Below are positions 61,135 to 64,000 of a stretch of DNA of 64,000 nucleotides, piece by piece. Within the stretch, counting starts at the first letter, position 1. Each line of letters opens with the position of its first letter. The translations under genes were made by a program, and so were the position numbers. Under the pieces are notes generated by a model. It was not told where the DNA came from and ran no database searches. It was given only the letters and a program-made list of their open reading frames with translations. Source of the DNA: Cafeteria roenbergensis (Eukaryota; Sar; Bigyra; Bicosoecida; Cafeteriaceae); contig VLTN01000030.1 in NCBI GenBank assembly GCA_008330645.1, forward strand, positions 361,194 through 425,193, given 5' to 3'.

Positions 61135-63132
61135 TCACCGCAAACGCTCCACCTGCTGTCGCAGGTACTGCGTCTGCCCGATCAGCTGGGTCGCCAGTCC
61201 CTTGGCGATGACCTCGTTCAGCCTCGACAGCCAGCGGAAGGCCCAGCGCGCACGCTCCCTCGGCCGGTCGCCGAAGGCCGTGTCCGCCACCTTCTTGAGG
61301 AAGGCGAAGGCCGCCGGTCCCATGCGTCCCGTGGTCGTGATGACGAAGGGCACAATGGAGCTCAAGTTGTCCTTTGTAGCTGAGCTCTTCTTGTACTCCC
61401 TCATCTTGTCATTCTCACGGCGCTCGAGAAAGGCGTCCATGTTCTGCAGGCCCTGCGTCACGTAGGACTTGCTCACCGCCGAGGTGATCTGCACGTCGAC
61501 GAGACGGGTGGTCTCGAAGTCGACGTGCACCCGCAGGTCCGGACGCTTGCGCGCGGCCTCGCTGGAGCCCGGCTGGGACCCGAAGCGCGCCTGACCGTCC
61601 TGCCAGCTGGAGGGCTCCACCACCGACTGCAGCCCCGCCGAGCGTACCGCCGCGTGCAGGACGTCGCGGACGTCGTTGTGCGCCCGGATGGTGGAGCCCT
61701 TGCCGCAGCGGCAACGCGCCAGGTGGTGTGCCACGCCGGAGACCCCGCCGATGTGGACGGTGCCTCTCGCGGTGGTGTCTCGCTGCATGCACGCGCAGTT
61801 GATCGACACGCCGTCCGGCACCACGTGGTCGGCCTCGGAGGCTCCGATGCGGTAGCGTTCCACCACCGCGAACTCCTCGTCTGTGAGCCCGCGGGGTCCC
61901 ATCATCGTGTTGCGGAGCCAGTAGTGTGTTCCCGGCACGCATGCCTCCCGGAACGCGACCAGGTCGCTCATGACGCGTAGCATGGCCGGGTCGTCGATGT
62001 TGGCGACACGCTTCTCCGTCGTGCCCTTGGCCAGCGCCTCGGCCCTGCAGCGTGCTGTGCAGGCCCTGCGCGCCTTGGCCAGCCGGCGCAGGAAGGCGCA
62101 CTCGTGCTTGATGCGCAGCATGTCATCGTGGTGCAGCACCATCTTGCGCTGCCAGGGCGCCTCGGTCTGCTCGTTCGCCCGCGCTGTCACCCCGTCGCCG
62201 TACAGGCACTTGCGGAGCTTGGCCTTCAGCTCGCCCGGCAGCTTACCCAGGGTGTCGGGCAAGAAGCCCTCGAACCCTGTCGCTGCGGCCAGGCAGCGGG
62301 CTCCCTTGCATGCCCTGATGAACTCCTCCACCAGGTTTGCAGTTGCCTCCATGTCATCCGACGACTCGTCGTCAGATCTGAGCTCCATCATCGCCTCCAG
62401 CGCCAGCTCCTCGATCTCGGCGCGCAGCTCTTCCAGGCCCTCGACAGCCCCCGCGATGTCCGACCTCCACACGTGCGCCAGCTGGTAGCGCTTCTTCACC
62501 CTGGCGTCATGAAGGTCGGCCTCCTTGCCCACGACGCAGTCCTTGTCCGGCCTGAAGTACCGTGCCTCGGTGCAGGCGTCCTTGTACTCCTTGCTGTCCC
62601 GCTCGTAGTCCCGGTAGGCTCCCTTGGCGACCTCCTCGCATCGCAGCAGGATGTCGCCCACCTCCTTGGTCGCATCGCTGCGGTCTGAGCGCTTCAGCGA
62701 GCTCCTCACGAGTTTCTTGAGCGAGATGCCCTTCCAGTTGGGGTCGTTGCCGTCCGCGTCCGCGTCGGGTCCGTCCCTGGCCAACCCGATCGCCGGCGTT
62801 CGCCTGACCGAGTAGACCTGTGCCGCATCCGCTCTCGGCTGTGCGGCATCAGATGTCTCTTGGCCGGTTGGAGCGCCAGCCGCACTAGCTGCCGCTGCGC
62901 CGCCGCCGCTCGTCGTCATCTCGGTCGCCGCTCCCGCCGCGCTGGCGGCAGCCGCACCTCCGCCGACCGTCTGGCCTCCGCTTGTCGGTGTTGGCTGATG
63001 CCCCGGTTCAGCCGCTCCCCCCGTACCGCTGACGAGCCAGCCGTCCAGCGTACCTGCAAGCTGCTGCCCGTGCGCCGGCCCCTCCTCGCAGTCCTCCTTG
63101 GACTCGCTCTCTCCGACCGCCGGGTGGTCCAC
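61135..63132 (-). CDS. LINE ORF, C-terminal part with Cys/His cluster and restriction-like endonuclease-like domain (copy H)
   Basis: Open for 665 codons counting from a Met at 63132, which is unlikely to be the real start because element homology continues upstream. Order: Gly/Ala-rich linker; charged helical region (EVAKGAYRDYERDSKEYKDA, ELRAEIEELALEAMMEL); basic KLRKCLYGDGV segment; SINCACMQRDTTARG with HHLARCRCGKGSTIRAHNDV (zinc-binding candidate); RPDLRVHVDFETTRLVDVQITS (about residue 530), resembling the RPD...D core of restriction-like endonucleases found C-terminal to the reverse transcriptase in site-specific non-LTR elements; then EYKKSS and VPFVITTTGRMGPAAFAFL. No YxDD or other reverse-transcriptase motif in this part. 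Truncated copies A-G match its end. Confidence 0.7.
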   Translation of the reverse strand: MDHPAVGESESKEDCEEGPAHGQQLAGTLDGWLVSGTGGAAEPGHQPTPTSGGQTVGGGAAAASAAGAATEMTTSGGGAAAASAAGAPTGQETSDAAQPRADAAQVYSVRRTPAIGLARDGPDADADGNDPNWKGISLKKLVRSSLKRSDRSDATKEVGDILLRCEEVAKGAYRDYERDSKEYKDACTEARYFRPDKDCVVGKEADLHDARVKKRYQLAHVWRSDIAGAVEGLEELRAEIEELALEAMMELRSDDESSDDMEATANLVEEFIRACKGARCLAAATGFEGFLPDTLGKLPGELKAKLRKCLYGDGVTARANEQTEAPWQRKMVLHHDDMLRIKHECAFLRRLAKARRACTARCRAEALAKGTTEKRVANIDDPAMLRVMSDLVAFREACVPGTHYWLRNTMMGPRGLTDEEFAVVERYRIGASEADHVVPDGVSINCACMQRDTTARGTVHIGGVSGVAHHLARCRCGKGSTIRAHNDVRDVLHAAVRSAGLQSVVEPSSWQDGQARFGSQPGSSEAARKRPDLRVHVDFETTRLVDVQITSAVSKSYVTQGLQNMDAFLERRENDKMREYKKSSATKDNLSSIVPFVITTTGRMGPAAFAFLKKVADTAFGDRPRERARWAFRWLSRLNEVIAKGLATQLIGQTQYLRQQVERLR

Positions 63133-64000
63133 CCACGGCGTGCGCCCGCTGCAGCAGCCGCCGCACCCGACTCATCCTCCGCTTCCGCCTCGCCGGCGTT
63201 GGCTGGTCCCGCTCCGGCACCACTCCCCGACGCCGCTCGCCTCCGCCTCCACCAGTGCCGGGTCCGTCGAGGGCCTCCTCCGGCGGTGGTGCCATCTCGA
63301 ACCGCCCTTTCCGCATGTCCCGAACGGCCTCGATGAAGCCCGCTGTCGCCTCGAAGCGGAACTGCGCCACGCCAGGCAGGCCCATGCCCCCGGCTTTGCA
63401 GCCCTTGCTCAGCATCTTTGCCAGCCTCATCTGAGCGTAGCCTCCCTTCTTCAAGGCCGGGTTGGACGCTGCCGATGCGAGCCGAGTCACACCGTCGGCT
63501 TCCCGGCCCAGGAGCGCCCACCACGCTTCCGCCTTGCGTGCTCGTCCGGCAGCCCCCGAACAAGCGCCTCGATGGCCTTGGACATGGCCTCACGGAAGCC
63601 GTCCTCGTCACCGTGCACATCTCGTCCGAGAGCGCGTGGCCGATCGCATCCAGCTCCGTCTTGTGCGCCACCGCTGACAGGTTGGCCAGCAGCGCCGCAT
63701 GGAACACCGCCAGCTCCTGGCCCGCCGCCGCACCCGCTGCTCTGTGCAGGTAGCTGAACTTCTGGCCCACCACCGACAGCAGCAGGTGGTGCGCCCGCTT
63801 GAGCCGCAGACCTCGATGCCCGCGAGCAGGCGCTCCGCGCGGCCGGCCCGAACTCCTTCTCCAGTCGCTTCATCGAGTGCTCTAGTGCCACCTCCGGCGG
63901 GAGTTCCTCCCCTACAGGACACTGCAGCACCGCCACGCTCCGTTCGGTGAGGTGGCACCCCTCCAGCACCGAGGGTGGGGACCCTGGATCGTCCCTACTC
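63133..64000 (-). pseudogene. upstream part of LINE copy H ORF, frame-disrupted
   Basis: Going leftwards from the edge, coding-like segments appear in successive frames: GCHLTERSVAVLQCPVGEEL, then VVGQKFSYLHRAAGAAAGQE with LAVFHAALLANLSAVAHKTE, then DEDGFREAMSKAIEALVRGL, then ALKKGGYAQMRLAKMLSKGC with GGMGLPGVAQFRFEATAGFI. The Q-x-SYL-R and GG(M/L)GL blocks are the usual region between reverse transcriptase and C-terminal domains in non-LTR elements. Several frame changes within about 800 bp suggest a decayed copy or sequencing indels in homopolymers. I cannot tell which. Confidence 0.55.

Larger units (their letters stand above)
60946..64000 (-). mobile_element. LINE copy H, longest copy, continuing beyond the right edge
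   Basis: 3' terminus at 60946, 3' UTR to 61134, a 665-codon open frame (61135-63132), then a further coding-like part to the window end in which the frame changes several times. The right part encodes post-reverse-transcriptase sequence typical of non-LTR elements (see its entry), so the reverse transcriptase itself should lie to the right of 64000. Whether the copy is full length cannot be seen. Confidence 0.85.

Noticed and set aside
1-64000. Prokaryotic or viral origin of the window
   Set aside because: Phase-consistent introns, mitochondrial presequences, kinesin, dynein light chain and UTP14 show a nuclear eukaryotic genome.

Overview
This is a gene-dense, very GC-rich nuclear eukaryotic segment (roughly 70% GC by eye). 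It has short introns of about 140-410 nt with donor GTGAG(C/G) and acceptor CGCAG, mitochondrial presequences, a kinesin, a dynein light chain and nucleolar ribosome-biogenesis factors. The style fits a free-living protist. A heterotrophic stramenopile such as Cafeteria is my best guess, but that is inference from composition and gene content only. No database search was possible. All splice models rest on reading phase, consensus sites and family alignment recalled from knowledge.

Left and centre (1-40 kb) carry ordinary single-copy genes on both strands: the C2 end of a PTEN/tensin-type protein, a small secreted cysteine protein, two probable mitochondrial single-span membrane proteins, a Maf-type nucleotide pyrophosphatase, a long kinesin, a Tctex1 dynein light chain, GPATCH4, BCD1/ZNHIT6, the mitochondrial BI-1 protein GHITM, an unassigned conserved protein, an RGP1-like protein, a type I membrane protein, UTP14, an ankyrin-repeat gene with one repeat per exon, and a long disordered protein. 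UTP14, BCD1 and GPATCH4 are all nucleolar. Short iterated DNA words (GGCAGAGCC, GCGAAACCGC, GGAAGGATC) are scattered through these genes in several reading frames.

From 40.8 kb the character changes. Two nearly identical glycosyltransferase-like genes are followed by about 7.9 kb of 178-bp satellite (about 44 monomers, with an apparent 8-monomer higher-order repeat). Then come head-to-tail, 5'-truncated copies of one non-LTR retrotransposon, all on the minus strand. A 1223-residue P-loop NTPase with a C-terminal nuclease-like domain (Crinkler/RHS-like) sits between two groups of these copies. The most complete copy runs off the right edge, with its reverse transcriptase presumably beyond it.

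The order genes, then satellite, then same-orientation truncated retroelements whose 3' ends face the genes resembles a subtelomere or chromosome end built by retrotransposition (as with Drosophila HeT-A). The NTPase-nuclease embedded in it resembles trypanosome retrotransposon-hot-spot loci. This right-hand third is the most interesting part of the window.
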